Assembly: GCA_030770545.1 (NCBI GenBank)
Contig: CM061105.1
Coordinates: 11,267,001 to 11,331,000 of the forward strand
Direction: 5' to 3'
DNA: 64,000 bases
Source of the DNA: Macropodus opercularis
Taxonomy: Eukaryota; Chordata; Actinopteri; Anabantiformes; Osphronemidae
Positions 14,501 through 26,466 of this stretch are shown one piece after another (positions within the stretch are counted from its first letter, which is position 1; each line of letters begins with the position of its first letter). Below the pieces are notes generated by a model that saw only the letters and a program-made list of their open reading frames with translations, was not told the DNA's origin and searched no databases. The position numbers and the translations under genes are program-made.

Positions 14501-17500
14501 CAACACGCCCACGCCCATCCGCAAGCAGTCAAAGCGCCGCTCCAACATTTTCACAGTAAGTATGCGACAGCTGATGCAAAGCAACACCCACTCACACTAC
14601 TAGGAGGCATCTTGCCGAGCACACTTTGTCCACCAGAGGGAGACAGGTAGCTCGAAATGAATCCAAGCCACCTCTCCTGCCTCCGATGCAGGCAAAGAAA
14701 GCGTCTTGTTCACACAGCACAATGGGCAAAGGAGGAAAAAGGCTAAATAGAAATTACATTAGGTCCCCAAAATGCTCCCAAACTGGCACCTTAAAGCAAA
14801 TATCAAAGATAAGCACTGTGGAAAAAACATCAGCTCTTCTTGTGTCCTTTTCTTTTCCAATTGGATGTAGTAAGTTGCTCATCTCACCCATAACAAGCTG
14901 GGCCCTCTGCACTGTCTAAATCTTTGACCTCCCTCCCCCCACCCCTCTTATTTTTACTAGATCCTTTCTTTGCAGTGATTTCCTTTTTGGGGAGAGACGG
15001 CAGCAGCAAACCTCCAATGCCCCTCCTCCCGCCTGACGAGCTAAACTAAAGTCCCAGCCAGCCTATGGCCTGTTTACGAGCTGCTAATAGGGCACGGCTG
15101 CACCCTGCAACACTGCAGCTGCACGTAGAAATGCCCCAACCGCCCCCTAACTATGTGGCTGACATTAGACTCCCCAGCCCTCAACCCACTGATTTCTATT
15201 CTGCTCCTAATCCGACCACCGAGATTCAGTGCCACACCAGTCTCCTGACCCTGTCTGCCTGCTCTTTACCCCGTGTCCTGTCGTATTTTCCCTCTGCTCT
15301 ATCCGATAGCATATGTGTGCACTAACCACTCTAATTTCCTTAGCTGTCGTAAGCTTGTGTTTTACTTGTAGCCTGCACCCCCCCCCTCCCTTTCCTCCTC
15401 TCTCTCCCCTTCTTCTTTCCTGCCAAGTCTTTTCTAATCTCACGTAGTCCGACCTCAGACTCTTGAAGCTCAGGGAGGTCTGTAGAAATCCTGACATACG
15501 TTATTTTCTTTGGACAGAAAACGTCTGTGGGCAACGACAAACTAAATCAAACCCACAGCGAGTTGAAAAGCTGACTTCGGCTTTCCAATAGTTACGCTCT
15601 TGTTTCTGTTGCTCAGAACTTTGTGAGCTTTGTTAGACAGAGGTCAGGCTACATGACATTTCTTTTTTCTACAACTCCTCCCTGATAAATCCACATTTCC
15701 CCACCTCTATGAGCTCCCTTCTCCTCCTCCTGTCTTTTTGACCCTCTGTCTATGGTGCCCTCTCTCTTCTACCTGTCTCTCTCCATCCCCCTCCATTTCT
15801 CGAACCTCCCTATCTATTCCCCCCCTTGCTCTGTTTCTCCTTCCGCCTCCACCCTTTTACCCCAGCTGCTGTGGGAGCCGCAGGCTCTGTGGCCTCCGAG
15901 CAGTACAGGCTATGTGCTAGCTCCCCTTGTTGTCTCCCTTCCCCCCCTGCTAGGTAGTGACTAACCATGTCCACCAGAGAAATGAGCCTCTCCCTGTCTG
16001 CGTCATGGAGATGCCGAAGCACGCCACCTACCCAGTGTGGGTGCCGGAGTGGCAAGCCGAGCGGGAGTTTCAGCTCATGACCTTCTGAGGAGCAGCAAGC
16101 CGAGGGTGGGAGGAGGGAGGGTGAGGGAGGAAAAGAGGAGATGGAGGAGAAGTTAACGGGGCCATGTCGACATTTCTTCAGTGACACTTGAAGAGTCCGA
16201 TGGGCTGAGGAGAGGAAGACTTGCAGTGCCAACGATTTTGCCATTTTACAAAAAAACACAAAGAGAAAATGGAGGATGTCCCCATCCCAGCTTTGTCCAT
16301 ATAAAAAAAGTAAAACGTCCTGCTAGTCCCTGACAGCTCGCTCCGTACGTGTTACCTAGCCACACTCCCGTAAGTTGTCCACTGTCTGTTGATTTTGAGA
16401 GGTTTGAGAGAAGTCCTCCATGGATGAAATCAAAATATGCCTTAAAGTCATCAGTGGACAAGCTCTGACCCACTTTATTACACTCAAGGTATTTCCTTCT
16501 GATTTTGCAGAATATTTTCACACCACTTGTAATCAGATACAAAAATACTGTTTGTAACTTCCATGGCGCTGGCACTGGGACTCTCAAATTAAGCAAAGTC
16601 GTTTTTGCCGTTTGCAGTTTATTGACTTAACAGTGTTGCAGAGTAAAAATTAATTTTGGGTCCAGATATTTGGCCCAATTTTAACTTGACTGCAAAAATA
16701 ACAAATTCGCAGAAGAAATAGGCAAATCTTTAGATTAAATTAGCTACGTAAGCAATTTAAATCCAAAGCTTTACGATCATCTTACCACTCCGTCTGTTCA
16801 CCACTCAGTCATTTCAAGCAGTTCTTGCCATAACTGTCCTCGGCCACTAGGTGTCAGCACAGTTCATATTATTCTCTCCTAGTGCTTCCATGGTCAATAA
16901 CTCCTGCCAGTCTGTTCTATAACCTGTCTGTGGTTTCCTGGCGTCTTCAGCCTGTCTGTCATTTTTTGTGTTGAAAAGCACACTGTTTAGGAATTTAAAA
17001 GGATATTAACGCGTTTTTTATACTTAAATCCATCGATCGCGTCATTCGTTCATATTCGTCCAGTCCATGTATTGATGTCGGCCATTCGGTGTTTTCCATT
17101 TCACGTTTGTCGTCCCTTGACTTGTTACTGGATCCACATATGAAGCAACGCGAACAAAACGAAAACAGCAACAACAAGAAAATAAATATAAAAATAACCA
17201 TTTGACACTGTTTTTCGATATTTGCAGATTTGTGCTTCTGTTTCCAACCTTTCATCAACAAAAAGGGCTTTCCAACTCCTTCCGAATTAGAAGAGCGTGA
17301 CGGTTTATAAAAAAAGAGTCCCCCTGCTTTGCCAATCCTGATAGAGAGGAGGTTATTGAGGACTTAAAGCTTGTCGCTGCGTTACCCTCTGTGCTGTTCC
17401 GCATCTAGGGTAATGCATAGAACTTGCACTAAACGGAAACCGTAGGACGCAGTCTAAAGTCGAGTCCACCCGAGTGTTCGAGCGCACTCAAAGTAGACTG

Positions 17501-20500
17501 TCCGATGTCACGCACTGAGACAGACTGTAGGGACTCTTCTGGAAATGCCCCGTCCAAACCCCTGCCCCTGCTCTCACTCAGACACCCCATACAAAAACAC
17601 GCTGTACAGTCAAGTCACTCTTGGAACTGTTCCAGCCGCCCAAAGGACACTACCTTTCCTCATACGACATCACACTGCCTTTTGCCATAACATGAGGACT
17701 CAAGGACTAGAGGTGCCAAGTTGTTTTTGTTTGTTTGTTTGTTTGTTTTTAGACTTTCCTACAGTCGTTTGGTCAGATTGTTCTTCGACTTTTCCAGGAA
17801 GTGTTGAACTCTTGAATGGAACTGAACATGTGGTATAAATGTATTGCGATAGAGGTATTTTAGATTAGAGTAACTTGGAGTGGTTTTATGAAGGCCTTCA
17901 TAAAAATCAGCGTAGTGTGTCAGGGTGTTGAGGTATTACACAGAGATTCTATCCTGTAAATGAAACTGGGTTGCACCGACTTGTATGAATGTAGTGAAAC
18001 TTAACTTTTGGTTTCATTTAATTTATTTTATTTATTATTATTATTTGTTATTTATTCTTGCACATTCAATTGTTTTTTATTTATTTATGATTTTTCTCAG
18101 TTTCGTTTTGGTACAGAGATTATGAACTCTTGCATAATCGCTTTTCTATCATGAGCGGATTAACAAAAATATAGACTGCTGTATAACATGTATTGTATTT
18201 TATTTACAATGGTACTCTATAAAAAGTACATACATATAAGGAATATATGAAATAATGCCTCTCTTGTCCATCCTATATTTTGTGGGAACTGCAATGTTTG
18301 GCTCAATCTGTTGAATATTTTGAAGTGAATTTGTGACTTGCTTTGTATGGTGTCTGTATAGAAGCTAAACAAGTCATCATAAAAAATAAAATGTTGTAAA
18401 AATAATACCACCAGAGTTGGTTTGCTTGAAGTCAGACTCTACCTCTTCTCCATTGGTGACTGGACATTTCTCATGTTCTGAGTGAGCCCATACACACTCT
18501 GTCTGTCCGTGCCGTACCTCATCTCTATTTGTGTCGGGGTGGGGAGGTTGTTTTGAAATGATGACTTTATTTCCATGTGAAGTTATATTTTGCTGTCTAA
18601 CGCTTTTTCTCCCCCACAGGCATAACCAGAAACTTAACATGCTCATGTATTCTTGTCTTCTTTTTTTTTTTTTAAACTAAAAATGTTTAACGTCCTATTT
18701 CATGCCCCACCAGGTTTTGCAGGTCAAAGGTCGGCGGAAGCCTCGTGTACTGAAGTCTTCTTTAAATTAACCGTTTTCCTTTCTCTCCCTTTAACCTGTC
18801 ACAACTTGAACTTGCGTACTGAGCTACCAAAGCCCTTATCAGTGCAGCTATGCTAAAGGGCAGCAGGTGGTCTGCAGGTCCACTATGGGCCCACTCTGTG
18901 TCTCAGAGGAAAGGATCCCCGCAAAGGGTTTCAGGGCTGAGTCATGACTCAATGTGTGGTCGTCCTTGGTCTCCTCTGTGTTGAGATGTGTCTAGTGTTG
19001 GTCTTGGTTTGGTCTCCGTTTTTATTTGATTTTATTCTTTGGACTTGCACGTCGGTGTTACTGCTGTTTGTTCCGCTGGTCTGCTTGTCTGTTAATTTGA
19101 AGCTTCTTTTGAGACTTTTATTTTGCAAAGTTGAGTTTTCTCACAAATTTTGCAAACGCCTTGAAACACAAGCCCCTCACCTGCCCTCTCTCACTCCCAG
19201 TCGCTCTCTCTCTCCCGCACACAGCCACCAACATGCAACAACTCCCCTCGCACCCCACGACTCCCTCTCTGCCTTGTTGTTGCTGTGTCGCTTCAGTTGC
19301 TGACTCGCTCTCTTGTTTTCTTGCAGTCGCGGAAAGCCAGTGAACAAGCAAAGAGCGTTGACAGTAAAACAGACAGCATAGGCAGTGGAAGGGCCATACC
19401 TATCAAACAGGTAAGCAGTTTTACTCATCTGTCTCCTACATTTCCCATAGTTCCCGGGGTAAGTATGGTCGCTTTTTGTGTGAATAGCTGTGTGAACCAC
19501 AGGGTGAACGCTATGTGTTACTATAACCACTAGATGGCGACACAGTACATCCCTTTAAATTAAGTCTGACAGTGCAGGAGTTGTTAAGACCTAACATCAG
19601 ACCGGCTATTGTCACTGAAATCACATTTAGTTGTGTGAAAATCACACATTTAATAAATTCAATAAAAAAATGTAATTTCAGTCAGTTATAGATATTTTTT
19701 TAAACTCCCTGATGATGCAAATATGAAAAACTGTAACTAAACGAATCTAAACAACTGCAGTTGCGTTTCACAATATCAGGTTGAATCCTGAATTGCACCT
19801 TCACTACTAAAAGGTTTAGTGTAGATGACAGTCAATCAATAAGATAATTAATTTAAAGTGTTTACATTTTCTGTTACATGGTGTAACGTTAAATTAAAGT
19901 CGTTTATACGCTGAAATAGTTACAAACTTTCTTCCTATGAGCGTTTCCATCATTAGTTCCCCCGTTTTATTCCTAATGTATTCATGCTGTGCTTTTAAAG
20001 GACCTGACCAGTAGCCAACGCTGAATTACACATCAGAGCGAGGAGCATTGCTGTCGGTCCGACTATAACCGGGGAGAAGTAATTGACACATCACAGTGAT
20101 GTGCAATCACTCATGATTATATGAGAGCTTTTGAAAATGGGTCAGCATCCGTATATTATCCTCTTTACCTGCAAATGACAAGATAATGTCCTTTTTTTCT
20201 AATTGCATTTGGGAGAAACTTGCCAAGGCTTTGGTTCATCCTAAATAATGTTAAGCTGACGTTTCCAAGCCCCCTCACTCAATCAGAAAACACCCAGTGT
20301 CTGCCAGTATGCACCAGTCCACCTGTGTAATAGTCATTTACGAAGTGCTGCTTAATAAAACCTTCAAATTGGGATTTTAATTGTAGACAAAAGTGACCTA
20401 GAAACAGTTTTCGGGGCCTTTTGAAAATACGTTTGAGCTCAGTTGAACTCTCGGCCTTTGTGGACATTAGCATAATTCCCTGCAGAACCTGGCTGGTCTG

Positions 20501-23500
20501 CAGGTGGGGTCCATGTTAAACGATTCCCTCTTTACTGTAAACTCTGGCAAGATTAGCAGATACGTTATAGTCCAGGGCCAATTTCCCTGACTATCATGGC
20601 AACTTTTGACTAGATAAGCCTCCCCTGTCTTTATCTGCAAAGCACTTTTTTGAAGGGGGGTGGCTCCAGATTTGCTGGGAGGGACGGGGAGGGGCCACTG
20701 GTGTGAGTGAGTAGCTGGTCTCCAGGCCAGTCAAATGCACAATCAAGGAGATCAAAGTGTCAATGTGAGCTTAATTACCACCCCCACCCCCCTTTCCTCC
20801 ATCAAGCCAAATTACACACCACATGCCTGCCCCCACCCCCGCCCCTTTATAAATATAGTGATTGGGGACAACAATGCGCTCGCTGCCGAGGAGCCGTTGG
20901 CGGCATTCCTGTCCCATCACCGACCCTTCACACACACACGTCCCGTGTCCCTTGGCCTGTCACAAAAGCTCAGCCTGTCAGTCAGCCACAGTGGTAGGAC
21001 GCAGCTTTCCTCCTGGCGCTCTGACAAAAGAAGAGAAAGACGCTATCTCCTCTCTGTACTTATGACAATCGCGTGGACACAGTGCGTCTGACGATCGGCC
21101 CGTTTCCCTGTGAGGAAGCACCGGACTCACGATTCCTTTTGATGTCATTATAAAGAACAGTGGCTCCTCCAGTGATAAACAATAGAGCAATTATGATTCT
21201 CTCAAATCATCCATCACATTTTGAGTTAGAGGAAGGGACGGCCTATGTCAGCGGTACATCGTGGCCGTAACTGTTCAAATAAAAGAAGAGAAAAATTAGT
21301 CTGCATGTAAAGATTTTCACACGCACACGTCTGAGTGTCTCTATTGATCTGCTCCGCTCTGGTAAATATATGAAGCTCCGCTCTGATTACATGTATGGAT
21401 TTATTAATGCCTCAGTAAGACCACAAGATGAGCAACATATTTGCTTGTAAAACATGTATTTTAAAATCGCCAGCAGCCCCATGGCTGGATCATTTAGTTT
21501 GTATGATCACGGAGTCATTAAAAAAGCGTTTACGGTTCTCGTATTGACTAAATTGAGAAGCGTCTGGGCAGCAACGTATCGAATGGACACAAGGTCAGAG
21601 TCAGTAGGTGCAAATACATAAAACAAAGACTACTTAGTATTATCATTATTCTTGTTAATACGTGTCAGGCTGTTAGTATTAGTAGAACACACACAGGCAA
21701 AATGTCTTGCTTCACCTGCAGAGACATCCTGAGGTGGGATGTATTTGGAAAAATAACTTTTTCCACACTGACGCGACATCGCGAAGGCCGAGCGCTGGAG
21801 TCCCAGCATGCAGCCGGCAGCCAGCGTTTGCCCCCTTCCTCACATGAATCGGCCTTCGGATTAGGATGATTGTCGGCAAACAGCCTGGTGCCCAGGTCAC
21901 GAGGGTCACCTCTTCCTGATGTGTTAATCAGGATTAAAGCAAAACACTACCCCTTTACACCCCCTCCTCCGTTTTTCAACTCACATGCACACACACTGGC
22001 CCTGCCTGTAAAAGCACAAACATTGCCCCGGCTTAATCCCCTAATTAAGTGGGCCCCTCCTCACAATTTAACCCCAGAGAACCTCCTGGGCCTTGCACTC
22101 AGCAGCGCTTGGTGACCTCCAGCAGAGGAACTGCATTGTTTACCAGTGGATTTACTCAGCAGATAAGGAAAACCATCGGAGGCCCTAAAAGGCCCCAGAA
22201 GATAAAGTAGAATAGAATAAGGGCTGAGTGGGCTTTGAAGAGGGGAGATCACACTCCCTAATCCCAGGATTGAGAGGTCTTCCAGAGTTCAGCATGTTAT
22301 GTGCATGAATGCAGGGAGGTGGTCTGGCAAATTGGATTGTCTCCCCTTCTCAATGCCTCTGAGCTGGAAGCGCTGGCATGGAGGCTCTAATGGTGACAAA
22401 AGAAAAACTAAGACATCATTAAACTCATTAGTCAAGAAATTGTAATAAATAACTCAAATTCATAATTCATAAACAAAAAAGGGAACTTTTTAGGGCACTT
22501 CAATTATTTGTTCACTGTCACATCTGCACTGTTTCATAAATGTCACTTAACACTGAAGTGCTTCAACGTGACCTCTATAACAACCGTAAGTGTTTGGTGT
22601 TAACGTCCATAAAGGCTGCTCTGTGAAGCACAAGCTCACCGTGATGCCTCGTCTCTTACAGGGAATCCTTCTGAAGCGAAGTGGCAAATCCCTCAACAAG
22701 GAGTGGAAAAAGAAATATGTCACACTGTGTGATAATGGCGTCCTCACTTACCACCCCAGTTTACACGTGAGTGCGAACCACCCCTCCATTCCCGTCTCTT
22801 CCCTATTTCTTTTCCAATCAGCTTTATGTGTTTGTGATACCACTGTTTGTCCTCGAGGGTGCTGCAGGAGCTCTTAATGTAGGACTGTTTCGATTCTCTC
22901 GATGCGTTTACGTGCACCGCTGCTGCAGAGATGTATCGCTGTATATGCAAGCAGTAGTAGCTAACCTTGTGACTTTAAGATCGGTATTAAGAAAACAGGG
23001 CGTCCCGGTGGTCATCTCCGGCCCCCCGTGGTGCCTATCCCCAGTGCCGGCTAATGGAGACATGGCTGTGCTGCTGCGTGCCCACCGCACCCAGACTCCA
23101 CGCTGGCTTGTATTTATAATGGTTCTCACTGCATGGCAGCAGAGCCTGACCAGCCTCCCACATCCATCTTTGTCAGAATCCCACTGGGCCGCTAATACCT
23201 CTTAAACACTGGGCTGGCTGGCAGCAGACGGCTCCGGAACCCAGTCACACTCACAAATGCCTTCTCGGAAAAATCCCTTTTGATTCCCCTCCCATTCCGC
23301 TCGGATTCTTTCTGTCCTGTGTTCGGGATGTCGGTAAAATGAAACCTGTCTGCAGCGTCCTGTGTCTAATGAGACGGCTCAAAGTTTGAACCCAAACCCA
23401 ACCGTTCGGAGTGAACCTCGCGTGTGGCCTCCTTGCGCCGACACTGTTAGTGGTTTAATTTACAAGCGGTTATTAGCAGAGCGGTGCGGAGCCACAGTGA

Positions 23501-26416
23501 TGGATGTAATTGACTGAACGGGCTATCTCTTGATCTTTACAGCTATTACAGGTCAGCGGGGCAATCTGCGAATCTATGAATCTGTTGACTGAGTTGAAGG
23601 AGGTGAAATAAGGAAGACAGTTACATTAGCACGGTAACAGCCCGAGCTCATTTTGAGCAGCGGAGCAGAGAAGGAGCAGGAAAGGGGGGAAAAAGTGGAG
23701 GAGAGAGATTGAGGGAAGAGGAGGAAGCGAGGGAGGGAGGCAGAGTGAGAGTGGAAGAGGGGAACCTTTAATTTCGCAGTCAGCCAAGCCATCCACACAA
23801 TCACCTTCTGTTAATTCTATCTGCTACATCAATTAAATTGTTTGTAGAAACTAATTGAATGTGGCTTAATCACACATCTTAATAGCTTTGCACGCTTCGA
23901 TCTGGCTGTTAATTCCAGCAATAAAATGAAATGAGAGCGCTCACTGGGTAATTAGCGAGGAGGCTTGGGAAAGAAATGAGTGCTTTATGACACGGTAATA
24001 AAGTAGAGGAGCCGGTGGGGGGACAGCAGAGGCCGAGCTCGCCTCTATCTGGGTCTTTTTCTGCTGAGCTCAATGATTTTCACCTTGGCTTCCCACATTT
24101 GGGCCGTAGTCGCTTTAAACCATATCGAATGGCCCGATGGAAAGAGAATGAGACGGTTTGCATTCATTAAGCCTAACATCTCGCTGTGTGGAGGGGCAGC
24201 GTGGGCACAGGTGATGCATAATGGCCAAACGATCATTTTTCCACTAGCACTAATGGGGACGAAAATTAAATCGTCTTTTAATTAGTTTTTCTTCCACAAT
24301 TCTTTGATTCCTGTTTGTGAGCTGTGGAAAAGTAGGTTTGTGGGTTGAGGCGGGAATATCTGGACTCCAGACCTTTCAGTGCGGTCACGTCCTCCTCGTT
24401 TCCTTGCTTTTCTCAGGACTACATGCAGAATGTGCACGGGAAAGAGATCGATTTGCTGAGGACCACCGTCAAGGTTCCTGGGAAGCGACCGCCCAGAGCC
24501 GTGGCCACCGTCGCCCCCACTGCGAGCCCCAAAACCAACGGGCTGAGCAAGGACCGCAGCTCCCTGCAGCTCGGTGTAGGAAACACAGGTACGAGTCTCA
24601 GCGTCGTCACAAAGCTCACAACAAAATATGGAGGAGTTCGTGTTTTTAAGTTGTTAGTTTTCTATTACTGATCATTTTCCTTTTTTTTTTCAAACCAACT
24701 GAAAATTCATCCATGAGATTTTTGTGCAAATGTGACTTGTAGACGTGTTTAAATGATTTTTTTTTTTTTGCTTGTTTTACTGACGACAACATTATAATTA
24801 TTACTGCTAGTCTGACATCTGGGGGGGGGGGGGCACCTCCCAGCAGAGAAGACCTTTCAGGTACAATATGTAATGGCTGCTCAATGACTCTTACTATTGT
24901 GCTAATTTCCAACATCCTCTGTTTATGATTAATCATAAAAATACATCCCAACAGGTTAATTATCTTCTTTCCATATGATTCATTCATGCAAATGAGCTGC
25001 CTTGTAGTATACACAATAATGACTTAATTAACATATATGAGAAATGTATGAATTCGTTAAATTACTGACGAGGGAGTTGGGATTGTGTTTAAACGGCATG
25101 TCGCCCTTAAAGGGACATGCAGCTCTGTTACACCACTGTGACACTGCCCTACTTATTCTTCTTCCTCTGTGGTAGAAGGGTCACATGTTGGTCCGTGCGT
25201 CCTTCCAGGGTTTCTGCGCGTTTCCACTTATAGAGCTGTTCTCTCAGAGAGCTGTGCCACTGGAGGCTGCAGAGGGTCTGGCAGGCAGGCCGGTGATTGG
25301 ATTTAGGGGTTGGGTTTAAGAGTAATTAATACTAATTAGCGAAGCGATCCCCGGAGGGAGGCGGGGTCTTTCATCGGCTGTGAAATGGGCACAGCGTTTT
25401 CATCGCTCAGGCTAAAGCTGCGTGGCTGAGAGCGGGTAGCTCGCCAAAGACAGGTTAGCAGGGACAATTAGGACTGTCCAGGCAGGTTTCTGTTAAACCT
25501 GGCCAAGGCGCTGTCACCACTGAACGGGTTAATCAGTCAAAGGCAGAAAGATGTAGGAGTTTACTGACCAGAGGACGCTCAGTGGAGGTTGTTCAGTCCC
25601 ACGCACAGTTAACCTTGTGTGCGAGGTTGAGGGCAGCCATCAGGACAAAGGGTCCTGGAAAACAGGCCAGACAAGGGTTTGGGGAAAACTGCACCAACTG
25701 GTTCATTTTGTCCTTTAGTTCCTTTTTTTTTTTACCAACAATGTTGTTTATTCCTTGTGCGCTTTTCTTGGAAGAGACTCCTCAATGACAAATTCCCAGT
25801 CATCATCCATTTGTGTATGAGGGAACAATGTGAGGGAGATTTGCCTTAATCTCCACTTAGGAAAAGAAAGGTTACAAATCACATCAGGTCTCTCTCCGGG
25901 TGGAGGACCCTCTTCTGATTATGTGATCGGGATTTTGATTTCATTAGACATGCAATTGATGAAGGGAACAAAGGGGTAATTTTTCATTCACAGCGTCCAA
26001 ATCACAAGCCTTGTCTTTGCCTTTGGTAATTCATTCATTCCTTAGATCTAAAGACCTTTATAATCACTGGGAGAAGAGGGATAGCGACGGAAAGAGGGAG
26101 GGGCCGGGTGGATGGGGGAGATGGGAAGATGAAGAGCAGAGCTGGAGAAGACAGAGAATAAATGAGAGAACGCATGCGCCCACAAGTTTGCCGAGCGGCC
26201 AGGTTTAATTCCTCCGCTGGGTGCTGAGCGGAACCATTTTAAATATGATCCTCCCTGTTAACGCGCATCCTGCTGTGTCACCGGCGACAGATACATTGTA
26301 TCAAACTATTAATGGGCCCAGTCACTTTTAATCAATCCTGTGGGGGGAGAAACGCAGATGAGGTGGAGACTTCAGGAGAGCGTTGAGCTCGTTCTCCACT
26401 CTGATTTGTCTGTAGT

Positions 26417-26466
<50 letters not shown>

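Larger units (their letters stand above)
16089..18410 (+). other. agap3: 3'UTR of the short AGAP3 isoform
   Basis: About 2.3 kb from the TGA at 16088 to a canonical AATAAA at 18385-18390. It begins with a G-rich block (16104-16127), carries a (TTTG)n stretch at about 17723-17750, and ends in an AT-rich part with AU-rich elements (18010-18090). Open frames inside are spurious. The exact cleavage site, about 10-25 bp after the signal, is inferred. Confidence 0.6.

Noticed and set aside
14614..14633. Possible CTCF site CCACCAGAGGGAGA
   Set aside because: The essential GGC of the core is replaced by GGA.
15810..16259. 149-codon minus-strand open frame
   Set aside because: Antisense shadow of the alternative terminal exon and its flanking pyrimidine/purine tracts.
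26419..26463. CA repeat as a CRISPR-like or functional array
   Set aside because: A plain dinucleotide microsatellite in a eukaryotic intron.
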